Source: Zarea fungicola (taxonomy: Eukaryota > Ascomycota > Sordariomycetes > Hypocreales > Cordycipitaceae). From it: DNA of 64,000 bases. Location of the stretch: assembly GCA_900169235.1 (NCBI GenBank), contig FWCC01000092.1, forward strand, positions 45,619 through 109,618, read 5' to 3'. The notes under the pieces were generated by a model, which did not search any database, had not been told where the DNA came from, and was given only the letters and a program-made list of their open reading frames with translations. The position numbers and the translations under genes are program-made. Each line of letters opens with the position of its first letter. The first letter of the stretch is position 1. Positions 33,354 through 45,361 of the stretch are shown one piece after another.

Positions 33354-34435
33354 TATACAACACTAGTAACTTACTGATAGAGTAAGATGATTCCACCCTA
33401 GTTTGTAGTTCAAGTGTCGGCAAGCTGGCATTGCTTCTGTTAGAAGATGTGGCGCTGTTCATATGTGGATGTTCATATGTGGATGAGCAGACTCTCGACT
33501 TTGAGATTGGCCCGTAATCGGCGCAGCTCTGTCAGCTTCACTTGAGAAGAAATGCACTGAAATTTTACATAATTTGATTAAATACAGTGGAATGAATGAT
33601 TTTTTGGTGCATCTGGATGTCTACGTATGCCAGCCCCCAGAGCGACTTTACGGAAGCTTACCGAGCGTGCTATCTTGCACTTGAGTGGGACTCACAATTG
33701 CGTTCCGTGCGCTTGACATTCCGGTCCAGAGCCGGCAACGGCACTGGCATCCGGGCCTGGGCCGGTCTTGCGACTGAGATCCTTGCCGGTCAAACATGGA
33801 CCAGCAAAGCGAACAAGGTCGGTGCCCGAGTCAGCAGCGCCACAAAGCATTCTAGTTGCCGACTTGCGGTCACTCACTCTAAAACGGCTTTCCAAAAATT
33901 AAAAATTTTGCGGAGTCGCCGCCTGTTCCACTCCTCTGCGTATCACTATCCAACAGGAATGTGATTCTCTATCAGCTTCGCGGGGCGAAAGAAGAAATGA
34001 TGGAAGTTTCTGCTCGATCCAGACTAGTCCGCGCCCTGAATGTGGGCATATTCTAGAAGCTGACGCACCGATCATCTCGCTGCCACCAAAGCCTGCCGGT
34101 AGTTAATGCATAGAGTTCACATAGAACATACATTACGCGTAAACACTGCTAATCTTATCGTCCAGTGTCGATTACCCCATGGGGGTGGGGCTTAGGAGAG
34201 TTACGTGGAAAGGAAGCTGCTGTCTGATGCTTGAGAAGCCACAGTTCACAGCGCAAGAGGGGTGTTATCTTAGAGCCCGTCTCCGAGACATTACCAGTAT
34301 TTTGGCGTCGAATAAATACATGAGACTGCCACCATATGATGTTTACTCCTTTTTATAAAATCATCGAGACAGTTTTAGCTCCTCCTTATCCAGCTTAAGT
34401 CGACACTGTTTCACACAGAACGACACTCGTACATC
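33354..34435. promoter_or_regulatory. Shared promoter, dehydrogenase and permease
   Basis: This 1.08-kb divergent region holds a perfect 14-base tandem duplication GTTCATATGTGGAT at 33457-33484. Several GATA-type CTTATC/GATAAG sites lie toward the permease (about 34146 and 34379), and a GGGGGTGGGGC box at ~34182 resembles a CreA-type site. GATA sites fit nitrogen control of an amino-acid permease; this is inference. Confidence 0.5.
33457..33484. repeat. 14-base perfect tandem duplication
   Basis: GTTCATATGTGGAT occurs twice head to tail. It includes CATATG, an E-box-like core. It lies ~105 bases upstream of the dehydrogenase start codon, a position suited to a duplicated operator. Confidence 0.8.
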
Positions 34436-36419
34436 ATGGCGTTCGAATCTACCCCAAAAGGTCCCGAGAGCCACATCACTGACAAACCCCAGTTTCATGA
34501 TGAGGAAGAAGGCAACATTCAATCGGAGGGCCACCTCAAACGTGACCTCCGCAGCCGCCATATGCAGATGATTGCCATTGGTGGTGCCATCGGCGCTGGC
34601 CTCTTTGTTGGATCCGGTAGTGCACTTCACAAGGGTGGTGCGGCGTCTCTGGTTATCTGTAAGCAATTCGAATATTCATCATCAAAGAGAAAACATGGAG
34701 CTGACTACTACAGGTTGTATGAAAACCTATCAACGCGCTTGAAGCAGCGATATTTATTGATAATGCATCCTACAGACTTTATAGTTGGCATAATGTTACT
34801 GATGACGAATATGGCACTGGCGGAAATGGCTGTTCTATTTCCTGTCAACGGTGCCTTTTACACTTACATTGTCCGCTTTGTTGACGAGTCTTGGGGCTTT
34901 GCCTGCGGTTGGGAATACGCACTGTCTTGGCTCACTGTTCTTCCCTTTGAGTTGATTGCCGCATCGAAGACTATTGAGTTTTGGCGTACTGATATCCACA
35001 TGGTTTGTACCTCCTGGTAGTTCTCCTTACCAGAGACTTCCTTTCACAAGACTCCATTGCGTTACTGCATTGATAAGTGTATCTGACATGAATAAACAGG
35101 CAGTCTGGGTCAGCGTCTTCCTTGTGGCTCTCACCATTGTGCAGGTTTTTGGTGTCCGCGGTTATGGCGAAGGTGAGCATTGCACCCAGTCTCTCAAAAC
35201 CTGATACTAATGAGTCCTAGTGGAGTTTGTTCTTTCCTTTATCAAAATCTGCGCTTGTATAGGTTTCATCATTCTTGGTATTGTCATCAACACTGGTGGA
35301 GTTGGCAATCAGGGTTATCTAGGCACAAAGTTCTGGCATGACCCTAGTGCCTTCACCAACTTCAAAGGCTTCTGTGCCGTCTTTGTCATAGCAGGTGAGT
35401 CTCTTTTACATCACCTTTGTCCAATTGCCTGCCTGGCTAATCTATGAATCAGCCTTTGCCTTTGGCGGCACTGAGATGGTTGGTCTCGCCGCTGCCGAAT
35501 CTGCTAACCCCCGGAAATCGATTCCCACGGCCTCGAAGCAAGTCTTCTGGCGTGTTGCAATCTTTTACATAGTCAACCTCTTCATCATCACTATTATTAT
35601 CCGGAGTGATGATAAACGTCTTCTAGGTGCCTCTGGTGCTAACACGAAAGCCTCTCCATTCGTCTTGGCCATTCAGGATGCCGGTATCAAAGCACTTCCC
35701 TCCATCTTCAATGCAGTCATCACCATCTCTACCTTGTCAGTTGCCAACTCATGCACATTTGGTTCCACACGTACAATGCAAGCTATGGCGACTCGAGGCC
35801 ATGCCCCCGAGTTTCTTAACTACATTGATGGCAAAGGCCGCCCTGTCTGGTGCGTGGTCATTCAGCTTGCCTTTGGCTTGTTGGCCTACATTGGCGAGTC
35901 TCCAAAAGGGGGTCAAATTTTTAACTGGCTGCTTTCCATCTCCGGTCTCGCATTTCTCTTTGTTTGGGGCAGCATCTGCCTTGCCCACGTCCGTATGCGT
36001 GCCGGTTTCAAAGCTCAAGGTGTTAACATGGCACTTGTTCCCTTCAAGTCTCCTTTTGGTATTGCGGGCAGCTACATCGGTCTTGGTCTGAATATTCTTG
36101 CTCTTATCGCTACCTTCTACTCTGCACTTTTTGTAAGCTGAGAATCATTATGCTGGCCGGTTTATTCATTAACAAAGTTTAATAGGCTCCGGATGGCTCG
36201 CCACCAAACGCGGAGGACTTTTTCATGTCCTTCCTCGCCGGCCCCATCATTCTCGCTTTATATCTCGGTTGGAAGATGTACTCTCGTAATTGGAAATTCT
36301 ACGTTGCGGCCAGTGAGATGGATCTTGACACGGGAATTGCTCTGCTTGCGGAGGAGGAGCCCGAGGAGACAAAGACTTGGGCTTCTCTACCCAAGAGAAT
36401 TGTGCGTGCGATTATTTAA
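34436..36419 (+). CDS. AAT-family amino-acid permease
   Basis: Six exons: 34436-34658, 34776-35002, 35100-35172, 35221-35394, 35453-36132 and 36186-36419. All junctions keep frame (introns 117, 97, 48, 58 and 53 nt), giving 536 aa. It is a plasma-membrane proton/amino-acid symporter of the yeast Gap1/AAT type with 12 expected helices. Recognisable blocks are LKRDLRSRHMQMIAIGGAIG (TM1), ALAEMAVLFPVNGAFYTY, GWEYALSWLTVLP, GTEMVGLAAAESANPRKSIP and ANSCTFGSTRTMQAMA. The N-terminus is acidic and lysine-containing, as in ubiquitin-regulated permeases. The first intron is unusually long for this window and its 3' site was chosen by frame, so the TM2 junction is the least certain. Substrate range cannot be read from sequence. 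Confidence 0.88.
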
Positions 36420-36825
36420 AGCAGCGGAAACTAGAGAAGAATCTTGGAGCTGAGAGAGCCATCGATCTATTTTCTTCTGCATTGTAAAGCAACGTGTTAT
36501 TACTGCTACACTGCTTATGCTCCAGATTAGTAGTTGCGGCGATTTCTATTCCTCATAGTTTAGAGATGGCCATACGTTTTACTCGTAACTTTAATGCTCA
36601 ATTTGATATTATTTTCATTGTTGACTTAAATACGGGGAGACTGAACAATTGGCTTGTATCGTGGCTTACGCATTCATGAAATGCTTGGCAGCCCTCTTCG
36701 GCATTGAATGTTGCTTGGCATCTCAAATTAAATATCCCAAGAGAAGTAGCCTAATAACGGTCTTGTGACTTTGTGTCTGTCCTGCTGTGGCTGGAGTTGA
36801 TAAGGCTTACGGGTCACGGAGGTTG

Positions 36826-36853
36826 CCGGTCCCGGTTCCGGTCCCGGTTCCGG
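36826..36853. repeat. 12-base GC-rich tandem repeat
   Basis: CCGGTCCCGGTT is repeated 2.3 times between the permease 3' end and the TatD gene. It contains closely spaced CGG and CCG triplets, which Zn2Cys6 proteins can bind, but no specific function is claimed. Confidence 0.7.
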
Positions 36854-37084
36854 CCTGGCGACCAAGATGTAAGTCATGCATCCACAGTTCGCTTTGCGGC
36901 GGTTTCAGCTCGGTTCAAGAGCCGAACTCTGCGTATTGTAACTACGGTTGAATGCATGAAACTGAAATCGAGTATATCCATGACAAGGACACTCTTTCGA
37001 TGAAAAGATTGCCGCAATTGAAACATCTTACGTTGAATGCTCGCTGTGCGATCTCTTGTCAAACTTAGGTGTAGTCCGGCCAAG

Positions 37085-38115
37085 ATGGGAAGCAGCTCAA
37101 TTAAACTTGTTGGATTTCCCAATGCAGCTCCAGCGGCGGCATCCAGAACGCTTCAATTTGCCGATGTAAGTGGCTGCACATGAGCCTTCGCGCCGTTGAG
37201 CTAACAGTTCAGGTTGGCGTTACTGCCACTGCAAAGGAGTTTTCCGGGATTTACAGAGACAAGAAATATCATCAGCCTGACTTTGAATACACTTTAGACC
37301 GAGCGATTACCTCTGGGGTTTCTAGATTCCTACTCACGGGCATGCGCCTAGCCGATATCAGTGTAAATGCGGCCATAGCAACGTCCCGACCTGCACACTG
37401 TTTCATGACGGCTGGTATACACCCATATCACGCAACTGAAGTTGATGACGGAGGCGAAGAATATCTGCTGCAGTTTTCGCGCGAAGTACACGGCCTGTTG
37501 AGGCAAAAGCCTAGTCCACTTGCTGCGTTTGGAGAGATCGGCCTTGACTACGACCGGCTGCAGTATGCAGACAAGCAGACACAAATAAGCGCATTTAAAG
37601 CTCAATTGGACTTGCACGCATCCGAGCAATTCGATCTGCCACTCTTTTTGCACTGTCGATCCGCCATGGAAGACTTTATGGCAATTATAGCCCCGTATGC
37701 TCCAAAGCTACCCCGACGTGGCCTTGTTCACAGCTTTGTCGGATGCACAGACGACATGCGTAAGCTCGTTGGGTTGGGATTTGATATATCAGTCAATGCC
37801 TTTAGTTTTGCGACCGATGAGAGTCTGAAAATGGTTGCTGAAATTCCACTGGACCACCTTCAAATTGAAACAGACTCGCCTTGGGGGTATTTGGCGGATG
37901 GCTCTGAGCTCGTAAAGCAATATTGCGTAAATGCTACTAATCCACCATTATCAAAAAAACGTAATAAGTGGCAGGCTGATTGTATGGTCAAGGAAAGAAA
38001 CGAGAGCTGTATGATGGAGCGGATTGCCTTTGTGGTTGCTGGATTAAAAGGCATTACTGTCGATGAAGTTGCCGCTCGAGCCTGGGACAACAGTACCCGA
38101 ATGTTTGGTCTTTGA
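37085..38115 (+). CDS. TatD-family metal-dependent deoxyribonuclease
   Basis: Two exons, 37085-37165 and 37213-38115, flank a 47-nt intron (GTAAGT, CTAAC branch, TTCAG) and give 327 aa. The TatD amidohydrolase TIM-barrel is recognisable by FADVGVT at the start, TAGIHPYHA, AAFGEIGLDYDR (catalytic Glu), LFLHCR, RGLVHSFVGC and QIETDSPWG (metal Asp). The N-terminal metal motif is of the TATDN1 kind rather than the HxH kind. Relatives are 3'-5' exonucleases acting in DNA repair and apoptotic DNA breakdown. It is a housekeeping-type gene sitting between metabolic genes and is probably a bystander to any cluster. The 81-nt first exon was added because the remaining frame has no ATG before the domain. 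Confidence 0.88.
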
Positions 38116-38285
38116 AAAGATCCAGGTTAATTACTGTTATTTGATATGTAATTATAGGGTTTGAAGCATTGATTTTTGTTTTTTTCTTTCGATTCCCTCA
38201 ACCTTTTTAAGATGAATTATCCATGGTATGGCGGTCCATGTGACCCACCAGCACCAAAACAGGAATACATCTTCACTCCTCACCT

Positions 38286-40210
38286 TTATTCCGCACCTCT
38301 AACAATTGTCTTGACAAACATTCCTTTATCCAAAACGGCAGCAACCCATTCTTTTCTACTCGGCAGTTGCACTAGATGCCAATCGTGGTGCGCCTTGTAA
38401 GCAGTGGGTGCTGTGATTGTTTTGTCCTCATCCAACTGTACATGACATCTCTTCAGAAGTTGGGAGACACTAAGATAAAGCTCATAGTACGAAAAACTAA
38501 TTTGTTAGTCAGGCTCATTACTGTGGCGCGAAACTGCTAAACTTACTGCATGCCGATGCAGATATTAGCGCCTTTGGAGAATGGTATGTAGAATCGATCT
38601 CGCAGAGCATTAATTCTCAGCGTTGTTCCATCCTCATGAATCCATCTATACGGATCAAATAATTCCGGCTCGGGGAATACATTTTCATCTCGTAGATACC
38701 AAATTGGCGACGAGGTCATAACAGTCTGTACATGGTAAGCAAGGAGTCAAGAACAGTTCTCGAAACACCTACTCCTTCTGGTATAAATTTGCCGTGAATC
38801 TCTATTCCGCCAGCCGGAACTATTCGTGGTAGCATAGCAGAAGCAGCGCCGGCCCAGCGTATTCCTTCTTTCACGAGCGCCCTCAGACGTGGTATGTTCT
38901 CAAGGACCGACATGTCTGTGGAAAATTGAGCACGAGCAAGGTCCTCATAAAGCCTTTGCTGATACACAGGATTCAGAGAAAGAGCGAATAACATGTGCGC
39001 CAGTGATCCTGAAGTCGTATCAGTACCCGGGCCAAGATTCTCTTTCGCCTCGGAGAGAGCCGTTTCTTTGTCAACGCCAGAGGATACCATTGTCTGAATC
39101 AAATTTGGTGTCGAGAGGTTGAGTGCGGCTTCCTTGTTAAAGTTGTCACTCCAGGCGTTCTGAGTCCACTAGATGTAATGAAATTAGCGCCTGCACCGAT
39201 TGACCTCGCGAAGAAACTCACCTGGTCGAATAAGGCAAGCCCTTGGTAGAATGACGTTTTGGTAGAAGCCGTAGAGCGCCTGCAGAAATGCTCTACATTG
39301 ACCCATGCACTAAAGATGGTCGGATAATTCATGAGCTTTGAGCAATTAGTATCACTCATACTGTGCCATTTTTCTGGAACTAACCAATGGCATCCAGGTT
39401 GCCTTTTCGTCATTCTTTTGTACCATGGCAATATTGAGTCCATCTTTCCAAGCTTCCAAGGCTTGAATAGGCTGGCCAAATGAGAAGTCCGCTATACGAG
39501 TTAGCGTTTGGACCAAATCCAACAACAGACCACAACATACAAATAATGTCAGCCTCGAGGGCCCGACAAGCGGACCCAGCCTCGAAGCAGGTGGTTTTTT
39601 GGCCCAACACTGCCACAAAATTGTGTATGTTTCTCAGCATTACATGTTCCAAGACGTGAATTTTGTTTCTGTTGTATAACTGGCCCATGATCCTGCGGCG
39701 CTTGACATGCTCCTCTGGGTGGCTGTATTTTAACAGCGTGTGTTAGTGGAGCAGCTGCGAGCGTCCAAGACCCCAAGATTTAACCTACGTGATGGAGAAT
39801 AAGGCTGGATGACCATCCTGCACAAACTGGCCATATGTTCTTGGATCTTTTGTGAAGCCGCCATGAACCCTGTGCACGGCATCATAGGCTTCAATTGAGT
39901 AAAACGAAACTTCATTTGGCCCAATGCGCAAAAGCGGACCTAGTTTCTTATGGAGTTTGGGCAGGTCCAGCGTGATAGTGCCCCGGTATTCATGGGGGAA
40001 TGCCCAAAATAAACGCGAGTAAGAGGCGCCATATCCCGCGTCGGGTAGCTTGGAGAGTGGTGAATTGTGCGACCTGATGATTGCCTAGAAGAAAATTAAG
40101 AATGTCACCACAAGTTCGTCGACATGTTGACATGAATAGCTTCATACCCTGCACAGAGAGAAAGCGGACAACAGCAGGAAACCCACGCCGATCAGCAAGA
40201 ATAGGCCCAT
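38286..40210 (-). CDS. Cytochrome P450 monooxygenase
   Basis: Eight exons, 40210-40148, 40084-39789, 39722-39541, 39491-39385, 39335-39222, 39168-38773, 38725-38547 and 38496-38286, give 515 aa. Introns are 47-66 nt and all frames close. The N-terminal membrane anchor MGLFLLIGVGFLLLSAF targets the ER. Core motifs are present: the I-helix GPGTDTTS, ExxR in VKEGIRW, the PERF-like region DPYRW and the heme loop FSKGANICIG with thiolate Cys442. The heme loop has Asn where Arg is common (GxNxC rather than GxRxC), a tolerated variation. Substrate unknown. It is divergent from an APC permease 503 bases away and lies at the left side of the metabolic region, so it may be a tailoring oxidase of the proposed cluster. 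Confidence 0.9.
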
Positions 40211-40713
40211 GACGAACAGTAAACAAAATGCAGATGTTGTAAGAATTACTTCCTGAGCCGCGTATGTACTCCTCTCATCATGTTTATTATGTTAGGCGCA
40301 TACAGTCGGAATCACCTGACATTACTTGCGATCTATTACGATGTGTCTTTTTCGCCTTCGCAAAATCAATTTCGCCGCCGCCGAGCTTCTTTCAGCTGCG
40401 ATTTCAGCTGTGATATAGATTTTTTGAGCTGTTATTATTAAGCTGATTACGGAATGCTATTAGTCCACTTCTTTCCCTGAAATCGCAGCAAAAGTCGTGC
40501 TTTTTTGCGGTCGCGCAATTGCGGGTTCTTGATGGCGCCATAATGCCCCGAGGAGCCGGGAGATTAAGCTGCAAGAAAGAATAAAACCAGCGGGAATAAT
40601 TTAAACTAATTCTGGGTCTCTCATACGTTCTTGGTTCCATTGTTCTATTTGAAGTAAAGAACCTGCATTAGCGTTTTGGTTCCCGTGAAACTTTAATTCT
40701 TCACCCGAGCCTC
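40211..40713. promoter_or_regulatory. Shared promoter, P450 and APC permease
   Basis: This 503-base divergent spacer separates the two start codons. It contains TTTCAGCTG(C/T)G twice (about 40389 and 40401), a short direct repeat with an E-box-like CAGCTG. Co-regulation of the pair is likely from layout alone. Confidence 0.5.
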
Positions 40714-42944
40714 ATGTCAGATTGCGCGAATTTTGAACACCCAAATTCATTGTCAGTGCAAGAGCAAGCCATGGCCTCGGAGCTGCATCAACAGCGGAGC
40801 CAAATCAAGCAAGAAACTGGTGCAGATATGGAAGACGAAAGGAGACGTGATGAGAAAGTTTTGGTAATGCGCCTGTAGCATCCTTGCGACAGCTCTGCCA
40901 AGAAGCTAACTGAACATGCGCAGGAAAATCTAGGGTACAAGCCGGTATGCCAAGTCGATTCCGGGCCGCATTTTGGCAATGAAACGATAGGATTTATTAC
41001 TAACCACCAAGGCCAGGTCTTGCATCGGTCACTGAACGCCTTTCAGAACTTTGCGACAAGCTTTGGTTTGTCCACCTCTTTGCCTAACGCGTTGGCGAAT
41101 AACTAAAAGACATGGGCTGACCTTGTTTATAAGCTGCCCTATATTTTATTGGCGGTGTCCGCGTGACGTTTTCTACCGGCATTGCTGCTGGCGGAAACTT
41201 GGCTTACTGGTATGCGACTTGTAATGGAATGTGCTGGACACCGACATACTGACGAAAGGAAGGACGAGCTTCATCGTGACATGCGTCTTCACATTCATAA
41301 CTGCAGCTGTTATTGCCGAAATCTGTTCATCCCTGCCTCTTGCGGGCTCCATCTATCTCTGGGCGGCAGAAGCTGGCGGACCTCGATACGGGCGACTCTT
41401 TGGCTATGTTGTCGCATGGTGGAGTACAATGGCGTGGACGACGTTTTGCGCAAGTAAGTAAAAATAATTCAGTTCGGCAAGACATGGTTCGCGCAATCTC
41501 TGACAGAAGCTTTTAGGCAATACACAGGGTGCAGTTAACTACATGCTCTCGGTAGGCTTCATCAACGCGACCGACCGTGCTCACCGATGACTAACGCTTG
41601 CTTGTAGGAAATCACTGTATTCGAACTTGATTTTCCATCGGATAGCTCAAGTGTAAAATTTCGTGCTGTGCAGTGGATTGCCACGGAAGTTATGCTGGCA
41701 TTCGCTGCCATCTGGAATCTCTTACCTCGTTCGTCAACTCTCCACTGTCTCGTGAGCCTGCGAGCCTACTGACCATTATGCAGCCAAGTACTTCAAATGG
41801 ATATTCTACCTATCCACTGGGTCTGTTCTGCTCGACTTTGTTCTGAACCTAATTTGGTTACCCATTGCAACCAGCAAGACATACGGTTTTCGCTCAGCGC
41901 ACGACGCATTCATGACTACCTACAACGGCACCGGAGCACCCGCAGGCTGGAACTGGTGCCTGTCATATCTTGCTACAGCTGGCATCTTGATTGGGTTCGA
42001 TGCTTCTGGCCATGTCGCCGAAGAAACAAAAAATGCGAGTCTCTCTGCTGCTAGAGGCATTTTCTGGAGTACCGTTGCTAGTGGCCTGGGCGGATTTGCG
42101 GTCGTTATTCTCTTCTTATTTTGCGTCGTGAGTCCACAATGAGTGCATCGCACTATTTGGTCGCCATTCACTAATGAAGTCTGTAGCCCGATGCCAATAC
42201 ATTCTATTCATTCGGCGGAGCTCAACCATTCGTGCCCTTGTACGCTGCCATTCTTGGCGATGGCGGACACATCTTTATGAATATCATCTGCGTCATCGCA
42301 CTGTGGTTTGTAAGTTTTGCGAATTCGCCTACCTCTGAAAATCTCTGCAATTTTTATTGACCAATTTGTAACAGAACACTGCAATCGCAGTTCTCGCAGC
42401 GTCGCGTCTGGTATTTGCCGTCGCCAGAGATGGCGTCTTGCCCTTCTCACCGTGGGTCTCCAAAATGGTAAATGGTCAGCCTCGAAATGCCGTCCTCGTC
42501 GTCTGGGGGGCTGCGGCTATCATCACATGCACAATCTTGCCCTCGGCAGTCGCATTTACCTCACTCGTCTCGGCTTCCGGTGTGCCTTCCGCGGCGGCGT
42601 ATGGCCTCATTTGCTTGGGCCGCCTTTTCCTCACGCCAAAGAAATTCCCAAAGCCCACGTGGAGTCTCGGCCGTCTAAGTAAGCCATTCCAGGCCATTTC
42701 TGTATTGTGGAATGGTTGGGTTGTGGCCGTCTTGTACTCGCCGTATGTATTCCCAGTCTCAGCCGACACGCTCAATTACGCCCCGGTTATCATGGCCATT
42801 GTCACCATATTCGCAATTTTGTCATGGTGGTTCATCTCACCGGAAAAGTGGCTGCCAAGTAAACGAATTCAAGAGACGCTTGATGCAGGAGAAGTCAGCA
42901 GTGAGAGCATTAGTTCTCCGGATCGCAGAAGCAGAGTAGATTAA
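40714..42944 (+). CDS. APC-family amino-acid/GABA-type permease
   Basis: Ten exons: 40714-40863, 40924-40944, 41017-41065, 41134-41209, 41263-41453, 41517-41551, 41608-41728, 41784-42127, 42187-42309 and 42375-42944. They give 559 aa. The second exon is only 21 nt. Junctions were fixed by frame and motif continuity. The product has about 12 membrane helices of the fungal amino-acid/choline/GABA transporter type (Uga4/Hnm1-like): SLNAFQNFATSFAALYFIGG, EICSSLPLAGSIYLWAAE, AGILIGFDASGHVAEETKNA and ASRLVFAVARDGVLP. The N-terminus is soluble and charged. Substrate could be an amino acid, GABA, choline or a polyamine. It is divergently paired with the P450 gene, suggesting joint control. Confidence 0.87.
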
Positions 42945-43250
42945 TTGGGCAAAAAGACGTAGCCTCGCATAAGAGTTTGACTGCAATACAATGCCAGAAC
43001 TTTTTCCAAGACGATGAACAAATGAGCTTATAAAACTGCTCAATTATTCTCGGCAGCCAATGAAGCAGATTGTCAGGAGAGACGTAACGTGTTTGTTGGA
43101 GTTCACCCATCCCAACCCTAACCGTTGATCCAGATAGTATCCCCAACTTGAGGTTATTTCGTTCACATCCAGTGTGACATCCAGTACCATACAGTTTCCA
43201 GCGCCTTCATTATCCAGTTAACTTGACCTAGATCCTGCCCTTGGCTTCTT
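42945..43250. other. Convergent spacer, permease and GST
   Basis: A 306-base tail-to-tail spacer. No gene or distinctive structure was seen. Confidence 0.4.
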
Positions 43251-44104
43251 TTATGTTCTGCTTTTGAGATACTTGGCAATATTAGCTCGGACCTCGAACG
43301 CTTCCCTGAATTTAATAATTTCGTCAGGAAGCTCCGCCTAGAGAAACGATGAGTAAATACGGACACGCGCCCAGCTATAGCTAGCCCAGCCAATGAGGAA
43401 CCTACAGGAAGAGTGCCAGTCTTGATATCATTGTGAAGAGATTGGTATATGACAAAGTCGCCATATGTGACCCTGTCTCCCAGAAGGTAAGGTCCATCAT
43501 GGATAGCGTAGTATCCAGCAACCAGGCGATAATACTCTGGCGCAGTTTCGTCCATGTACTTTTTTGTCTTGTTGGCAAGCTGGGTTCCCCATTCCGTCTA
43601 TCAATTGTTACAAGCTGTTTCAAAATTGATTAATGTGGAACTAACCCTCCAATCAATATAAATATCAGTAACGGCGTCAACAAGATACTCGTCAGAGTTA
43701 GTCTCCCCGCCATAAGCCCCCAAGTCTCGGGCGAGGTATCGCAGAATGGGAAGATGCTAAATTGTAGCAGTTAGAGCAATGTAAAGGGAGACCTCGATTT
43801 TAACTTTATAGCAGGTGTACCTGATTCAGAGTAGCTCCTTTATACTCGAGCACAGGGAGAAGGCCAGTCTCGGAGAGACCCTCATCTTGGAGTCGTTTGC
43901 GTGAGACTGGCCAGGTGCTGTCATATTTGTAGGAGACGCCATTGAATCCAATTCCGGCGTCAATGAGAAACAGTCTAAGGATGTCAATATTGAAAATAGA
44001 GCTTTTATACATGTGGAGGGGATTTAAATGACGTACCGAATAACCTCGCCGAGGCTGACTGACCCAATGTCAAGATAGTGCAAGGTAGTGGTTGGTTTCT
44101 CCAT
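43251..44104 (-). CDS. Glutathione S-transferase, sigma/alpha-like
   Basis: Five exons, 44104-44037, 43974-43821, 43756-43646, 43597-43406 and 43337-43251, flank introns of 48-68 nt and give 203 aa. The N-terminal thioredoxin-like half reads TLHYLDIGSVSLGEVIR, then LLPVLEYKGATLNQ and HLPILRYLARDLG, the Q-x-x-I-x-R-Y-L-A-R block that binds glutathione's gamma-glutamyl moiety. The C-terminal helical half includes YLLGDRVTYGDFVIYQ. This resembles the sigma/prostaglandin-synthase-like GST group, unlike the GST at 15269. In secondary-metabolite clusters such GSTs add glutathione to reactive intermediates or isomerise them, which is the plausible role here if it belongs to the cluster. All residues expected of a functional enzyme appear present. 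Confidence 0.85.
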
Positions 44105-45361
44105 GATATCTCCTTGAACAGTTTATCCAAAGTTCAATCTGCGCTTTGAAATTGAATGTGAATTTAGTTTGCGACAGTTGACCTCTTTTTATAAGACACG
44201 AACCGCCCCTCATCATGTTGTCTGGTGAGCTGCCCGCACCCCACAATTACTGCCGAGTCTTCAGCGAGCAAGGAATGGCTAGTTGATGACAATTACATCC
44301 AAAATGGTATTATTAATAACTCCGTGTGACCTCCGTGACCATGGACCAAGTTGGTAAATACAGTTCGTTGACTAGTAGTAGTCACTCTCGGGTCAGGGCA
44401 GCCGGTACAACTGAGAAATAGCTGCTCGTCTCTAAATTGGCTACAGTAAATGCAGGCAATTTGATATAATTAAAGAAGTTTAACGGTTTTCTTATGCCCC
44501 CAGCGGTTAACCTGAGGCTGCTGTTGTGGCAGCGCTGCCATCCGAAATCATCAATTGTGTCTGATTGCGTAGTGTCCTACTGCGAGCTGTTCAATAGCTC
44601 CGGTAAAGTACGGCTTCATTTTCTGGTAATAGTGTATCCACTATCGAACTCTCCAGCTTAAAGTCTTTTCATGATTGAATAAAAACTATGAGCTATATCA
44701 AGCTTGCTCGCAACTATTTGTCTAGAAAATTGCTGGCACTCGGCGGATGGTTTGTGTACGTACATGATGAAGACAGCTAACTAGGATGTTAGCGAGTGCG
44801 CCAGCAGCCCAGCCCAATAAAATAGCTGTCGCGCACATTTGTTAATTGAAATCTATGGGGTCTCCGGATATTTCTCCTGTAGTATGCCGTCAATCTTATA
44901 AGATATTCTCCAACAGAAGGGCCGCGTACACTTCGCAGACAACACTAACACCGTACAGCTGTGTTCGACCACTGGCTGCTCAGGATGTGCGCTGCTTTCG
45001 CGGGAATTAAGCACCGCCCGAGTCTGCATACCCTATGGTATGTAAAGTTCTGATACAACTTATTCTGTCTTTATTCCGCTGTAAATTGAATGCTGATTGT
45101 CGGCGAGACTGGCGTGCATTAATATATACTGTGCAAAGACTGTGTGACTTACAGTAACTACACACTGTACGGCACGTGACCCGCTTCAGCTGCTTTCCTA
45201 TCCGGGCTTTCCTCCGCCGCTCCGATTCGGCCACCCCGGCCGCGACATCGTCTTATCTTGCCTCTTGACAGTCACGACCACATGCCGCTCGTTGTGTATG
45301 TGAGCCCCTTGTATCAACCTGGCGTCGCATACGTCAACATGGAATCATCTCATTTTGAAAC
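44105..45361. promoter_or_regulatory. Divergent region, GST and Zn2Cys6 regulator
   Basis: A 1.26-kb spacer between divergent start codons, mostly A/T-rich with no supported gene. A GCACCGCCCGAG stretch and CGGCGAGACTGG near 45010-45110 carry CGG triplets that could bind Zn2Cys6 proteins. The short minus-strand frame at 45007-45234 has no motif. Confidence 0.4.

Noticed and set aside
33596..33964. Plus-strand 122-codon open frame in the dehydrogenase/permease promoter
   Set aside because: No motif, lies in a divergent promoter, and composition is not protein-like.
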